Source: Pseudomonadota bacterium
GTDB taxonomy: Bacteria; Pseudomonadota; Alphaproteobacteria; Ferrovibrionales; Ferrovibrionaceae
DNA: 11,381 bases
Reading direction: 5' to 3'
NCBI GenBank assembly: GCA_023433835.1
Contig: JAEYTW010000266.1
Span: forward strand, 1 to 11,381
Shown: in pieces, positions 1-7,681 of the stretch
Layout of the letters: each line of letters opens with the position of its first letter
How positions within the stretch are numbered: position 1 is the stretch's first letter
Position numbers and translations under genes: made by a program
The notes under the pieces: generated by a model
Seen by the model: only the letters and a program-made list of their open reading frames with translations
Told to the model about the DNA's origin: nothing
Databases searched by the model: none

Positions 1-376
1 GTGCGGCGGCAGGCGCCACGGTGGCAGGGGCCGGTGCCGACGCAGGTGGCGGTGCGGCCGGTACGGCGGCGGTCGGCGCGGGGACGGCGGTTGCCGGCTC
101 CGATGTTACTGGTGCGGGCGTTACTGGTGCGGGCGTTACCGGCGCCGGGGTCACTGCTGCCGTGGCGGGCTTGGGGTCCTCCCACGGCATTGGCCGGCCG
201 GTCCACCACCACCAGTAGCCGACGCCGGCGGCCGCCGCGACCAGCAGGAAGACGACGACGCCGAACCAGCCCGAATCGCCCTTGTCGACCGTGGATTCGA
301 CCGGGGCGAGGCGCTCGCCGGCGGTCAGCCCCCGGCCCGCCGCGGGGGCGGGGCGGGGGGCCGAACCCCGGTTCAA
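1..376 (-). CDS. Partial single-pass membrane protein with Pro/Ala/Thr-rich tail
   Basis: I do not recognise the family. The reading frame is open from a TTG codon at 376 down to the left edge, giving about 125 residues with the C terminus missing. Residues 1-36 are polar and Pro/Ala/Arg-rich. Residues about 37-58 (WFGVVVFLLVAAAAGVGY followed by four Trp) form a convincing membrane segment. The rest is a low-complexity chain of Ala, Pro, Thr and Val with a VTPAP repeat, as in periplasmic wall-spanning linkers, so a small cytoplasmic N terminus with the tail outside is likely. It lies 34 bases downstream of htpG on the same strand and may be the last visible gene of that operon. The start is uncertain: no good ribosome binding site precedes the TTG, and the frame stays open upstream into htpG. 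The ATG at 406 is in another frame, which lacks the membrane segment. The coding call rests on the hydrophobic segment and the frame. Confidence 0.55.
   Translation of the reverse strand, partial: MNRGSAPRPAPAAGRGLTAGERLAPVESTVDKGDSGWFGVVVFLLVAAAAGVGYWWWWTGRPMPWEDPKPATAAVTPAPVTPAPVTPAPVTSEPATAVPAPTAAVPAAPPPASAPAPATVAPAAA
105..149. repeat. 15-bp tandem repeat (three units) coding VTPAP
   Basis: The unit GTTACTGGTGCGGGC occurs exactly twice (105-119 and 120-134). A diverged third copy follows at 135-149, and a further partial copy begins at 150. Read on the minus strand the units encode Val-Thr-Pro-Ala-Pro. The unit length is a multiple of three, so copy-number change would lengthen or shorten the linker of the membrane protein without a frameshift. 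Confidence 0.8.
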
Positions 377-410
377 GTCGCTGTTCGGGCGGCAGGCGCG
401 GCGCCATCTA

Positions 411-2288
411 TCAGACCAGGCCTTTTTCCATCACCGCGGCCAGCCGCCGGGCGAAGGCGGCGGGATCGGGCAGGGTTTCGCCTTCCACGATACGCGCCTG
501 ATCCAGCAAGAGCCATGCCGGACCTTCGACCGCGTCGGCCCCGCCGGGCTCGGCCGCACGGGCCGCCAGGGCCTTGATGACGGGGTGGCGCGGATTGATC
601 TCGAGGATGCGCGCGCTTTCCTTGTCCAGTCGCTTGTGCAGCTTCAGCATGCGTTCCAGATGCATGTCCATGTCGCCGTCGCCGGCGACGAGGCAGACCG
701 CGCTGTCGGTCAGGCGGTCGGTCTCGCGCACATCCTTGACCGCATCGCCCAGGGCCTGCTTGAGCGCGGCGACCAGGGTGCCGAGCGCGGCGCCCTCGAC
801 GGCGGTGGGCTTCTCGGCCTCGGGCTTGTCGGCATCGGCGTCGGCACCCTTGATGGCGCCGAGATCGGCCCCGCCGCGGGTGACGCTGCGGAACGGCTTG
901 TCCTGGAAGGACGGCACCATCGACAGCCAGAAATCGTCGACCGAATCGGTCAGCAGCAGCACTTCGACGCCCTTGGCGCGGAAACCTTCGAGCTGCGGGC
1001 TCTTCTTCAACGAATCGAGATCGTCGCCCGAGATCGTGTAGATGGCGTCCTGGCCCTCCTTCATCCGCTCGACGTACTGGCCGAGCGACACCCAGCCGTC
1101 ATCGGCGGTGGTGCGGAAGCGGGCGATCTTCAGGATGCGCTCGCGCAGTTCGCTGTCCTCGTAGATGCCTTCCTTCAGCACCGCGCCGAAATCGGCCCAG
1201 AAGGTCGCGAAGGCCTCGGGCTCCTTGTCGGCCTTCTTCTCCAGTTCGGAGAGCACCCGCTTGGTCAGGCCCTGGCGGATCTTGGCGACCACCGGGTTGT
1301 GCTGCAGCATCTCGCGGCTGACGTTGAGCGGCAGGTCGGCCGAATCGACGACGCCGCGCAGGAAGCGCAGCCAGCCCGGCACCAGCCCTTCGCAGGAATC
1401 GGTGATGAAGACGCGGCGGACATAGAGCTTCACGCCATGCTTGCGCGCCGGGTCGAACAGGTCGAACGGCTTCTGCGTCGGCACGAAGAGGAGGAGGTTG
1501 TATTCCAGCGCGCCCTCGGCATGGGCGTGGATGGTCGTCCACGGCTCGTCGAAGGCGTGGCTGACGTGGTGGTAGAATTCCTTGTACTGCTCGGGCGTGA
1601 CTTCCGACTTCGAGCGCGTCCACAGCGCCGAGGCGGTGTTGATCACCTCGTCCTTGTCGTCCTCGCGCAGCTTGATCGGCAGGGCGATATGGTCGGAGTA
1701 GGTGCGCACGATCTGGCGCAGACGGTGGGATTCGAGGAATTCCTCCTCGCCGGCGCGCAGGAACAGCGAGATCGTGGTGCCCCGGCCCGCACGCGTCGCC
1801 TCGCCTACGGTGAAGCTGCCGGTGCCGTCCGACACCCACGCCCAGGCCTCGTCCTGCCCGGCGCGGCGAGATACCACCTCGACCTTCTCGGCGACCATGA
1901 AGGCCGAATAGAAGCCGACGCCGAACTGGCCGATGAGCTTGACGTCCCGGGCGGCATCGCCGGTCAGCTGCTCGGCGAAGGCGCCCGAGCCCGAGCGCGC
2001 GATGGTGCCGAGATTGGCGATCAGCTCGTCCCGGGTCATGCCGATGCCGTTGTCGGACACGACCAGCACCTTGCGGTCCTTGTCGACCGACAGGGTGACG
2101 GCGAGGTCGGGGTCATCGCCCAGCAACTCCGGCGTGGTCAGCGCCTCGTAGCGCAGCCGGTCGCAGGCGTCCGACGCGTTGGAGACGAGCTCGCGCAGGA
2201 AGATCTGTTTTTCGCTGTACAGCGAGTGGGTGACGATATGGAGCAGGCGGGCGACTTCCGCCTGGAACTGCATGGTCTGGTCGGTCAT
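411..2288 (-). CDS. htpG: Molecular chaperone HtpG (bacterial Hsp90)
   Basis: ATP-dependent cytosolic chaperone that works as a dimer on partly folded client proteins. The protein is 625 residues, close to the E. coli length. The N-terminal GHKL ATPase domain is complete: ELVSNASDA at 33-41 with the catalytic Glu33 and Asn37, DNGIGM at 79-84, the lid-region GTIARSG at 94-100, and GQFGVGFYS at 120-128. The middle domain carries the typical LYVRRVFI segment and a LPLNVSRE motif containing the conserved Arg. A dimerisation domain ends the protein. The frame extends upstream, but the ATG at 2288 (MTDQTMQF) fits the family start and follows a GAGAG purine stretch at a usual distance. Only 10 bases separate it from the stop of the DUF4340 gene, so it is probably cotranscribed with the ABC genes. 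I see no separate heat-shock promoter in that gap, but a promoter inside the upstream gene cannot be excluded. Confidence 0.97.
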   Translation of the reverse strand: MTDQTMQFQAEVARLLHIVTHSLYSEKQIFLRELVSNASDACDRLRYEALTTPELLGDDPDLAVTLSVDKDRKVLVVSDNGIGMTRDELIANLGTIARSGSGAFAEQLTGDAARDVKLIGQFGVGFYSAFMVAEKVEVVSRRAGQDEAWAWVSDGTGSFTVGEATRAGRGTTISLFLRAGEEEFLESHRLRQIVRTYSDHIALPIKLREDDKDEVINTASALWTRSKSEVTPEQYKEFYHHVSHAFDEPWTTIHAHAEGALEYNLLLFVPTQKPFDLFDPARKHGVKLYVRRVFITDSCEGLVPGWLRFLRGVVDSADLPLNVSREMLQHNPVVAKIRQGLTKRVLSELEKKADKEPEAFATFWADFGAVLKEGIYEDSELRERILKIARFRTTADDGWVSLGQYVERMKEGQDAIYTISGDDLDSLKKSPQLEGFRAKGVEVLLLTDSVDDFWLSMVPSFQDKPFRSVTRGGADLGAIKGADADADKPEAEKPTAVEGAALGTLVAALKQALGDAVKDVRETDRLTDSAVCLVAGDGDMDMHLERMLKLHKRLDKESARILEINPRHPVIKALAARAAEPGGADAVEGPAWLLLDQARIVEGETLPDPAAFARRLAAVMEKGLV

Positions 2289-2298
2289 CGGTCGGCTC

Positions 2299-3342
2299 TC
2301 ACTGAGTCTTGGTCTGGTCGTCTTTTTTGGTGAAGGCGGCGAGGTTGCGCCGCAGCGCCTCGGCATCCGAGGAATTGAGCTGATAGGCCCAACCCGCGAC
2401 CCGGGCTTTCAGATCCTTCACCGCGGTATCGGCCGCTTCGTTCGCCGGGGCATTGGTCTCGCGCGCCACCTCGACCCGGGCCCAGGGCTTGCCGTCCTGC
2501 TCCAGGATGTCGACGGTCGCCGTGATCCCGTTGGTGGTGACGTAGCGGGCATGGGCCGGCGCCTTGGCGAAATCGAGGCCGTCGGCCTTGCGCACGTCGT
2601 CGAAGTCGAGGAATTCCAGGACGCTCATCGCCCGGGTGACGGCCGCGGCGTCGGTCTTGTCGGCCGGCAGATCGGCGACCTGGAACTCGGGCTTGTCCGG
2701 CTGCGGCCGGAACAGCTTGACCGTTCCGTCCGGCCCGATCAGCTCGGCCTCGGCCATGTCGTCCTTCTTCAGCCTGACGATCGTGCGGTCCAGCCACTTG
2801 ATCGGGTCGGCCTCGACCGCGACGGCGCCGGAAGCGAGCCAGGATTGCGCCTCGCCCTGCTTGCGGACATAGGTGCCGATGGTGGCGTAGGTATCGTTGG
2901 ATTGGGTCTTGCCGACGATCAGGTCGGCCAGCGCCTTCCCGTCGGCCGCCTTCAGCGCCACCCGCTTGGCCTCGCCATCGGCCTTGGCCGGGTCGCCGAC
3001 GCTTAAGCGGTCATACAGGGCGGGGTCGCTGGTGCGCGGCTCCAGCCCCTTGAGGTCGGCCAGCTGGAAGGCCAGCTTGGCGACCTTGTCGGTGGCCACG
3101 GGATAACCGCCCTTGGAGGCCAGACCCCAGCTCTCGCCCGTGCGGGTGATCGAGAACTGGTTGCCCTTGGCCTGGATGTCGACGGCCGCGACATCGCCGA
3201 GCTTGGCGGTCAGGCCGGGGAACAGGACGGTTTCGGCGGTTACGGGTGCGGTACGGTTGGCCCGGTTGACCACGGCGACGCCGGCGGCCACCGCGATCAC
3301 GGCGGCACCGGCGAGCATCAGAGCGACATGACTTCCACGCAT
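2299..3342 (-). CDS. DUF4340 domain protein, ABC-operon accessory
   Basis: Protein of 347 residues with a hydrophobic N-terminal anchor (residues about 7-26), after which nearly the whole chain looks like a DUF4340 domain facing the periplasm. Typical features are the FPGLTAKLGDVAAVDI opening, a GESWGLASKGGYPVATDKV block and the repeated charged beta-strand pattern behind it. DUF4340 genes commonly follow GldG-type auxiliary genes in bacterial ABC clusters, as here, so a role in the same envelope complex is likely; no biochemical activity is assigned to the family to my knowledge. The frame begins further upstream, but the ATG at 3342 is chosen because a clear GAGGAG ribosome binding site lies just before it and because it places the membrane anchor at the N terminus. 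The gene starts 13 bases after the GldG-like stop and ends 10 bases before htpG. Confidence 0.88.
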   Translation of the reverse strand: MRGSHVALMLAGAAVIAVAAGVAVVNRANRTAPVTAETVLFPGLTAKLGDVAAVDIQAKGNQFSITRTGESWGLASKGGYPVATDKVAKLAFQLADLKGLEPRTSDPALYDRLSVGDPAKADGEAKRVALKAADGKALADLIVGKTQSNDTYATIGTYVRKQGEAQSWLASGAVAVEADPIKWLDRTIVRLKKDDMAEAELIGPDGTVKLFRPQPDKPEFQVADLPADKTDAAAVTRAMSVLEFLDFDDVRKADGLDFAKAPAHARYVTTNGITATVDILEQDGKPWARVEVARETNAPANEAADTAVKDLKARVAGWAYQLNSSDAEALRRNLAAFTKKDDQTKTQ

Positions 3343-3355
3343 TGTCCTGATCTCC

Positions 3356-5299
3356 TCAATCCGCCTGCCGGCGCGACCGGCGCCGCTTCTGGCGGCGCAC
3401 CGCCGCAAGGCCCAGTGCTGCGATCGCCACCAGGATCGGCACCAGCGCGATGTTGACGAAGGTGTAGGTGGTGGTCAGCCGCTCGATATCGGCGTTCAGC
3501 GCGCGCTGCACCTCGCGCAGCTGCTTGCGGGCCGAGGCGAGCTGCTTGCGGAATTCGTCCAGCGTCTTCTCGGTCTCGGCGGTCGCGATCTGCCCGCCCT
3601 TGGCCTGCGCACCGGCCTGCAGCTGGGTGATCTTCTTCTGGGTATCGTCGACCAGGGTCTTGAGCTCGGTCTCCTGCTGGACGAGGCGGCGATTGGCCTC
3701 GCGCCGCATCTGCTCGATCAGTTCGAACGGCCGCTGGGAGCCGGCGCGGCCGCGCAGCGAGATCAGGTCGGACGAGCCGGCCATGTTTTCGACGGCGTTC
3801 AGCACCAGGTCCGCGTTGGAGGCGAAGGGCACCGCCATGCGCTGGCCCAGGAAATCCTGGGTGCGCACCCAGAAGCGGTCGTCGAGCAGGTCGGAATCGG
3901 CGACCAGGATGACGTTGGCATCCTTGGCCGAGGCCTTGAGGTGTTCGGCCGCGGGCGCCGGGGCGGGCGGCGTCGCCGCCTGGCCTTCCGGCTTCGGCTC
4001 GTCCTTCGGCGGGCCGTCGGGGAAGGCCGAGACGACGGGGCCGGAGACGCGCGCGGCCATGACGTAGCGCGTGCCGGTCGGCTTGAAGTCGCGCAGCAGC
4101 GCGGTCGGATCGGGCTGGCCCTCGAGCTTCTTGGTGTCGAGCAGGGCTGCCTGGTCGGTCGACTGGATCAGCGGCACGAACGAGGTCTTCGCCCCCTCGA
4201 CCGGCGACAGCGCGCCGGCCGAGGCGAAGTTCATGTTGCCGAGCTGGCCGGTGACCACGTCGCTGGCGGAGAAGTTCGCCGGGGGCAGGTTCAGCCAGGC
4301 GATGTAGTCGACCACCTGGCGGCCGCCGCCGGCCGCCGCGCCCCATTGCACGCGCTGGGCGATGGCTGCGTCGCCGACGAACTTCTGCGGCTCGAGCTTG
4401 ACGCCGAGCGAGGTCAGTAGCGTGGGCAGCGAGCCGTCGAAATCGCCGCCCATCGGCGGCTGGCCGGTGCGCGGGTCGGGCAGGGTCGAGGCGACTTCCG
4501 AATACGGATCGAGGAAGGCGACGACCTTGCCGCCACGCATCAGGTACTGGTCGACCGCGTACTGAGCCTTGGGCTTCAGGCCCTTCGGATAGGCCAGCAT
4601 GACGACGTCGACGTCCCTGGGGATTTCGGCGAAGTCGCCTTCCATCACCTGGACGTCGAACTGCTGGCGCAGCTGGGTCAGGACCGTGTAGGGCTGCGAC
4701 TGGCCGCGCATCGCCGCCATCATGCCGCCGGGGCCGAATTCCATCGGCAGGGCGGTGAGCAGCGCGACCTTGGGCTTCTTGGGCGAGGTCAGCGCGAAGA
4801 CGAGCTTGGTCAGGTCGTATTCGAGGAAGCGCTCACGCTGCTGGTCGAAGAAGCCGATCACCTGGCGGTCGTCGACCAGGTTGGTGCCGACCAGGCCGAA
4901 GTAGAAATTGCGGCCGGTCTGGTCCATCGGCACGCCGCGCACGCCGGCCGCGGCGGCGGCATCCTCGGCCTCCGAGAACGGTTCGGGGTCCGATATCTCC
5001 AGGCTCAGCCGGCCCTTCGACAGGTTGACGTATTCCTGCAAGAGGTCGCGGACGCGGTCGCCGTAGAGCTTCAGCTGCGGCACCTCGGCGGCGAGCCGTT
5101 CGGAGTAGTAGAGGCGCAGCTTGATCGGATCCTTGAGCGACCCGAGGATGTTCTTGGTTCCGCTCGACAGCGAATAGAGCTTGTTCTGCGTCAGGTCGAG
5201 ACGGGTCGAGGTCAGCGTGGCGTCGGCCAGCACGTTGATGCCGACGAAGGCGACGGCTGCGGCGACCAGGGCGCCGGCGGCATAGATACGGCGGGACAT
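3356..5299 (-). CDS. GldG-like ABC transport auxiliary protein
   Basis: Protein of 647 residues of the GldG type (ABC_transp_aux). Such proteins pair with a GldF-type permease; in Bacteroidetes GldA/F/G are linked to gliding, but in proteobacteria their substrate is unknown. An N-terminal membrane anchor (residues about 5-25) is followed by the conserved RLDLTQNKLYSLS segment. The large extracytoplasmic part contains a Pro/Ala/Lys-rich insert with the PPAPAPAAEH stretch. Residues about 527-610 are strongly helical with heptad-like charge, probably a coiled coil. A second membrane helix at about 613-634 precedes a highly basic tail (RRQKRRRSRRQAD). The start could be ATG 5299, two bases after the permease stop, or TTG 5305, which overlaps that stop as TTGA. 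AAGAAGG upstream sits at a better distance from the ATG. Tight spacing indicates the same operon as the permease and ATPase. Confidence 0.9.
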   Translation of the reverse strand: MSRRIYAAGALVAAAVAFVGINVLADATLTSTRLDLTQNKLYSLSSGTKNILGSLKDPIKLRLYYSERLAAEVPQLKLYGDRVRDLLQEYVNLSKGRLSLEISDPEPFSEAEDAAAAAGVRGVPMDQTGRNFYFGLVGTNLVDDRQVIGFFDQQRERFLEYDLTKLVFALTSPKKPKVALLTALPMEFGPGGMMAAMRGQSQPYTVLTQLRQQFDVQVMEGDFAEIPRDVDVVMLAYPKGLKPKAQYAVDQYLMRGGKVVAFLDPYSEVASTLPDPRTGQPPMGGDFDGSLPTLLTSLGVKLEPQKFVGDAAIAQRVQWGAAAGGGRQVVDYIAWLNLPPANFSASDVVTGQLGNMNFASAGALSPVEGAKTSFVPLIQSTDQAALLDTKKLEGQPDPTALLRDFKPTGTRYVMAARVSGPVVSAFPDGPPKDEPKPEGQAATPPAPAPAAEHLKASAKDANVILVADSDLLDDRFWVRTQDFLGQRMAVPFASNADLVLNAVENMAGSSDLISLRGRAGSQRPFELIEQMRREANRRLVQQETELKTLVDDTQKKITQLQAGAQAKGGQIATAETEKTLDEFRKQLASARKQLREVQRALNADIERLTTTYTFVNIALVPILVAIAALGLAAVRRQKRRRSRRQAD

Positions 5300-5301
5300 C
5301 T

Positions 5302-6036
5302 TCAATCAGCCTTCTTCAGATCGACGACGATCACGGTCGCAACGAGCCAGGCGGCAATCAGCGAGACGAAGTAGATGACGTCGCGCAGATCGATGACGCC
5401 CTGGGTGATCGCGTTGAAATGCGTGATGATCGAGGTGGCGGCGACGATCGACAAAAGGCTCGGCGGCGCCCAGCCGGTGAAGAAGTTCAGGACCAGCGGC
5501 GACCCGGCGACGGTGAACAGGAAGCAGATCACCACGCCGACGACGAAGGCGATCACCTGGTTGCGGGTGACCGCCGACAGGCAGCCGGCAATGGCGAGAT
5601 AGCCGCCGGCCATCAGCGCCGCGCCGACATAGGATGCCAGGATCACGCCGTGATCCGGCTGGCCCAGCTTGGACACCGTGATCCACAAGGGGAAGGTCAG
5701 GGCCAGGGCGACGATCGCGAAGGCCCAGGCGGCGAGGAACTTGCCGACGACGGCGCCGCCGATCGAGATCGGCAGGGTCAGCAGGAGTTCGATGGTGCCG
5801 GCCCGGCGCTCCTCGGCCCACAGCCGCATGCCGATGGCGGGCAGCAGGAACAGGAACAGCCAGGGCAGGTAGGTGAAGAACGGCGTCAGGTCGGCCTGGC
5901 CGCGCTGGAAGAACGAACCGACGTAGAAGGTGAAGATGCCGGCGACGAACAGGAAGACGATGATGAAGATATAGGCCAGCGGCGTGGCGAAATACCCGGC
6001 GAACTCGCGCCGGAAGACGGAAAGCGTACCGGTCAT
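5302..6036 (-). CDS. ABC-2 type permease, GldF-like
   Basis: Integral membrane subunit of an ABC transporter, 244 residues with six likely membrane helices at about 20-40, 52-70, 98-121, 131-155, 161-180 and 219-239. The WAEERRAGTIELLLTLPI block after the second helix (73-90) is the signature cytoplasmic segment of ABC-2 permeases, including GldF, and is expected to contact the ATPase. The start ATG overlaps the ATPase stop as ATGA at 6033-6036, which points to translational coupling and matched subunit dosage. Its stop is followed almost at once by the GldG-like gene. Together with that partner this is a GldFG-type membrane unit. The transported or moved substrate cannot be read from the sequence; lipids, peptides and cell-wall or surface factors are all possible. 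Confidence 0.93.
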   Translation of the reverse strand: MTGTLSVFRREFAGYFATPLAYIFIIVFLFVAGIFTFYVGSFFQRGQADLTPFFTYLPWLFLFLLPAIGMRLWAEERRAGTIELLLTLPISIGGAVVGKFLAAWAFAIVALALTFPLWITVSKLGQPDHGVILASYVGAALMAGGYLAIAGCLSAVTRNQVIAFVVGVVICFLFTVAGSPLVLNFFTGWAPPSLLSIVAATSIITHFNAITQGVIDLRDVIYFVSLIAAWLVATVIVVDLKKAD

Positions 6037-6785
6037 GCCGCGGCTCCCAGGGTGATGTTGCGGAAGGCGGCATCCAGCCGGCCCGGTTCGGCCAGCACGT
6101 TGCCGAAGCGCCAGCCGCCGGTCTTGCCCTCGGGCCGGCCCTCGGCGACGATGCGGCCGCGGGCGACGATGATGGCGCGGTCGCAGATCGCCTCGACCTC
6201 CTCCAGGATATGGGTCGAGATGACGATCGCCTTGTCCTTCTTCATGCGGCGGATCAGTTCGCGCACTTCATGCTTCTGGTTGGGGTCGAGACCGTCGGTC
6301 GGTTCGTCCAGCACCAGGATCGGCGGGTCGTGCAGGATGGCCTGGGCCAGGCCGACGCGGCGCTTGTAACCCTTCGACAAGGTCTCGATCGGCTGCTCCA
6401 TCACCGAGCCGATATGGGTCTCGGCGACGACGGCGGCGATGCGCTTCTTCAGCGTCGCGCGGTCGAGGCCGCGGGCCCCGCCCACGAAGGCGAACAGGCT
6501 GGCCGGGGTCATGTCGGGATAGGCCGGCGCGCCTTCCGGCAGGTAGCCGATCAGGCGCTTGGCGGCCAGCGGGTCTTTCGCCAGGTCGGTGCCGCCGACG
6601 GCGATCGAGCCGGCGGTCGGGTCGAGGAAGCCCGTGACCATCTTCATCGTCGTCGACTTGCCGGCGCCGTTGGGGCCGAGAAAGCCCAGGACTTCGCCCT
6701 TGGCGACCTGCAGGGATATGCCCGCGACGGCGGTAAAGTCGTCGAAACGCTTGACCAGGTCGCGGATTTCTATCATCGCCGTCAT
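6033..6785 (-). CDS. ABC transporter ATP-binding protein, GldA-like
   Basis: Cytoplasmic ATPase of 250 residues that would power the GldF-like permease. Walker A GPNGAGKS is at 37-44, the ABC signature in LSKGYKRRVGLAQA at 136-149, Walker B ILVLDEP at 156-162, the D-loop GLDP just after it, and the switch His at 192 (STHIL). In the Q-loop region the sequence reads GYLPEG, as in other GldA/ABC-2-type ATPases, instead of a plain Gln. The frame extends to an ATG at 6797, but there the GGGAG ribosome binding site would touch the start codon. ATG 6785 (MTAMIEIRDL) leaves a spacing of 12 and fits the family. ATG 6776 is a third option. It is the promoter-proximal gene of the left block and is divergent from the DUF1289 gene. 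Confidence 0.94.
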   Translation of the reverse strand: MTAMIEIRDLVKRFDDFTAVAGISLQVAKGEVLGFLGPNGAGKSTTMKMVTGFLDPTAGSIAVGGTDLAKDPLAAKRLIGYLPEGAPAYPDMTPASLFAFVGGARGLDRATLKKRIAAVVAETHIGSVMEQPIETLSKGYKRRVGLAQAILHDPPILVLDEPTDGLDPNQKHEVRELIRRMKKDKAIVISTHILEEVEAICDRAIIVARGRIVAEGRPEGKTGGWRFGNVLAEPGRLDAAFRNITLGAAA

Positions 6786-6807
6786 TGACCGACCCATCTC
6801 CCGATTT

Positions 6808-6826
6808 GGGGGCTCTGACGGCCCCC
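6808..6826 (+). other. GC hairpin followed by TTTT in the DUF1289 leader
   Basis: GGGGGC (6808-6813) pairs perfectly with GCCCCC (6821-6826) across a 7-base loop, and GGTTTTG follows on the plus strand. It lies in the 73-base gap between the divergent ATPase and DUF1289 genes. It resembles a short intrinsic terminator or attenuator read towards DUF1289, but the T-run is only four bases, so the role is uncertain. Confidence 0.4.
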
Positions 6827-6846
6827 GGTTTTGCGGCTGGCTAGAT

Positions 6847-6852
6847 AAGGAG
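6847..6852 (+). promoter_or_regulatory. Ribosome binding site deciding the DUF1289 start
   Basis: AAGGAG, six bases before the GTG at 6859, is a near-ideal Shine-Dalgarno sequence. It fixes the start of a small gene whose frame is open far upstream, inside the antisense of the ABC ATPase gene. Confidence 0.85.
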
Positions 6853-6858
6853 ATTTGC

Positions 6859-7086
6859 GTGACGCTTCAAGAGGGTCGAGCCCGCGACTGGCTTCGCTTG
6901 CCCGACACTGCCGAACCGGCACCGCCATCTCCCTGTGTGAATGTCTGTCGCCTCGACGAGGCGCGGGTTTACTGCATCGGCTGCCATCGCAGCCGCGACG
7001 AGATCCGGGCGTGGCGCGACGCCGACCCGGTGACCAAGCGGGCGATCCTGGCATCCGCCGCGACCCGGGCGGCTCAGCTGGCATAG
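6859..7086 (+). CDS. Small DUF1289 Cys-rich protein
   Basis: Protein of 75 residues with the DUF1289 core: PCVNVCRLDEARVYCIGCHRS, with Cys at 26, 30, 39 and 42 (CX3CX8CX2C), then the typical DEIRAW segment. The four cysteines suggest binding of zinc or an iron-sulfur cluster; the cellular function of the family is not established. The GTG start is set by a strong AAGGAG six bases upstream. The open frame continues far upstream, but only this C-terminal part looks like a protein family. The gene is divergent from the ABC ATPase and convergent with cobU, whose 3' end it overlaps by 13 bases (7074-7086). It has no same-strand partner, so gene context gives no function. Confidence 0.88.
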   Translation: MTLQEGRARDWLRLPDTAEPAPPSPCVNVCRLDEARVYCIGCHRSRDEIRAWRDADPVTKRAILASAATRAAQLA

Positions 7087-7598
7087 CGCTTCAGGTATAA
7101 GGGCAGCCCGGCCGCGACGAAGACGACCTCGTCGGCCACCGCCGCGATCTGCTGGTTCAGCCGCCCTTGGGCGTCGCGGAAACGGCGGGCCAGCGCGTTT
7201 TCCGGCACGATGCTCAGGCCCACCTCGTTCGATACCGCGACGACCGGGCAGGCGCAGGCCTTCAGCGCCGTCTCCAGGCCGTCGCAGGCGGCCGCGACGT
7301 CCCGCTCGGCCAGCATCACGTTCGACAGCCACAAGGTCAGGCAATCGACCAGCAGGAGGCGGCCCTGGCGCCCCTCGGCCGCGATGGCGGCGCCCAGGTC
7401 GATCGGCGCCTCGACGGTCGGCATGCCCTGGCGCTCGGCCTGGTGCAGCCGGATACGCTCGGCCATCTCGTCGTCATAGGCCTGGGCGGTCGCGACATAG
7501 ACGGGGGCGAGCCCCGAGGCTTCCGCCCGGGCGAGGGCGAAGCGGCTTTTGCCGGAACGGGCACCACCGAGAATGAGGCTGAGGCGGGGGGCGGTCAT
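7074..7598 (-). CDS. cobU: Adenosylcobinamide kinase / guanylyltransferase (CobU/CobP)
   Basis: Bifunctional cytosolic enzyme of vitamin B12 synthesis and salvage. It phosphorylates adenosylcobinamide and then transfers GMP to give adenosylcobinamide-GDP, the acceptor for the lower ligand. The protein has 174 residues, a normal length. The P-loop GGARSGKS is at 11-18. VATAQAYDDEMAERIRLH at 35-52 includes His52, which aligns with the guanylylated His of characterised CobU. VDCLTLWLSN is at 84-93, and VSNEVGLSIVPEN at 122-134 is the most recognisable stretch. The frame reaches a GTG at 7622, but the ATG at 7598 (MTAPRLSLIL) puts the P-loop at the usual distance from the N terminus. Neither start has a good ribosome binding site. 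No other cobalamin gene lies in the window, and the short upstream gap shows no obvious cobalamin riboswitch. Confidence 0.95.
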   Translation of the reverse strand: MTAPRLSLILGGARSGKSRFALARAEASGLAPVYVATAQAYDDEMAERIRLHQAERQGMPTVEAPIDLGAAIAAEGRQGRLLLVDCLTLWLSNVMLAERDVAAACDGLETALKACACPVVAVSNEVGLSIVPENALARRFRDAQGRLNQQIAAVADEVVFVAAGLPLYLKRYAS

Positions 7599-7681
7599 GG
7601 CGCCGGGACTGTGGCCCGCCACCGTGACCGATGCAATCGTTCGGGCGGCTTCGTCAGATTAAAAACTCTTCATCTGGCGCC

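Noticed and set aside
282..2333. 683-codon open frame on the plus strand
   Set aside because: It is the antisense of htpG. Its translation is rich in His, Arg, Gly and Asp with no domain pattern, while the opposite strand encodes an unmistakable Hsp90.
6033..6785. Defective Q-loop in the ABC ATPase
   Set aside because: The GYLPEG sequence in place of a plain Gln is normal for GldA and related ABC-2 ATPases, and all other motifs are intact.
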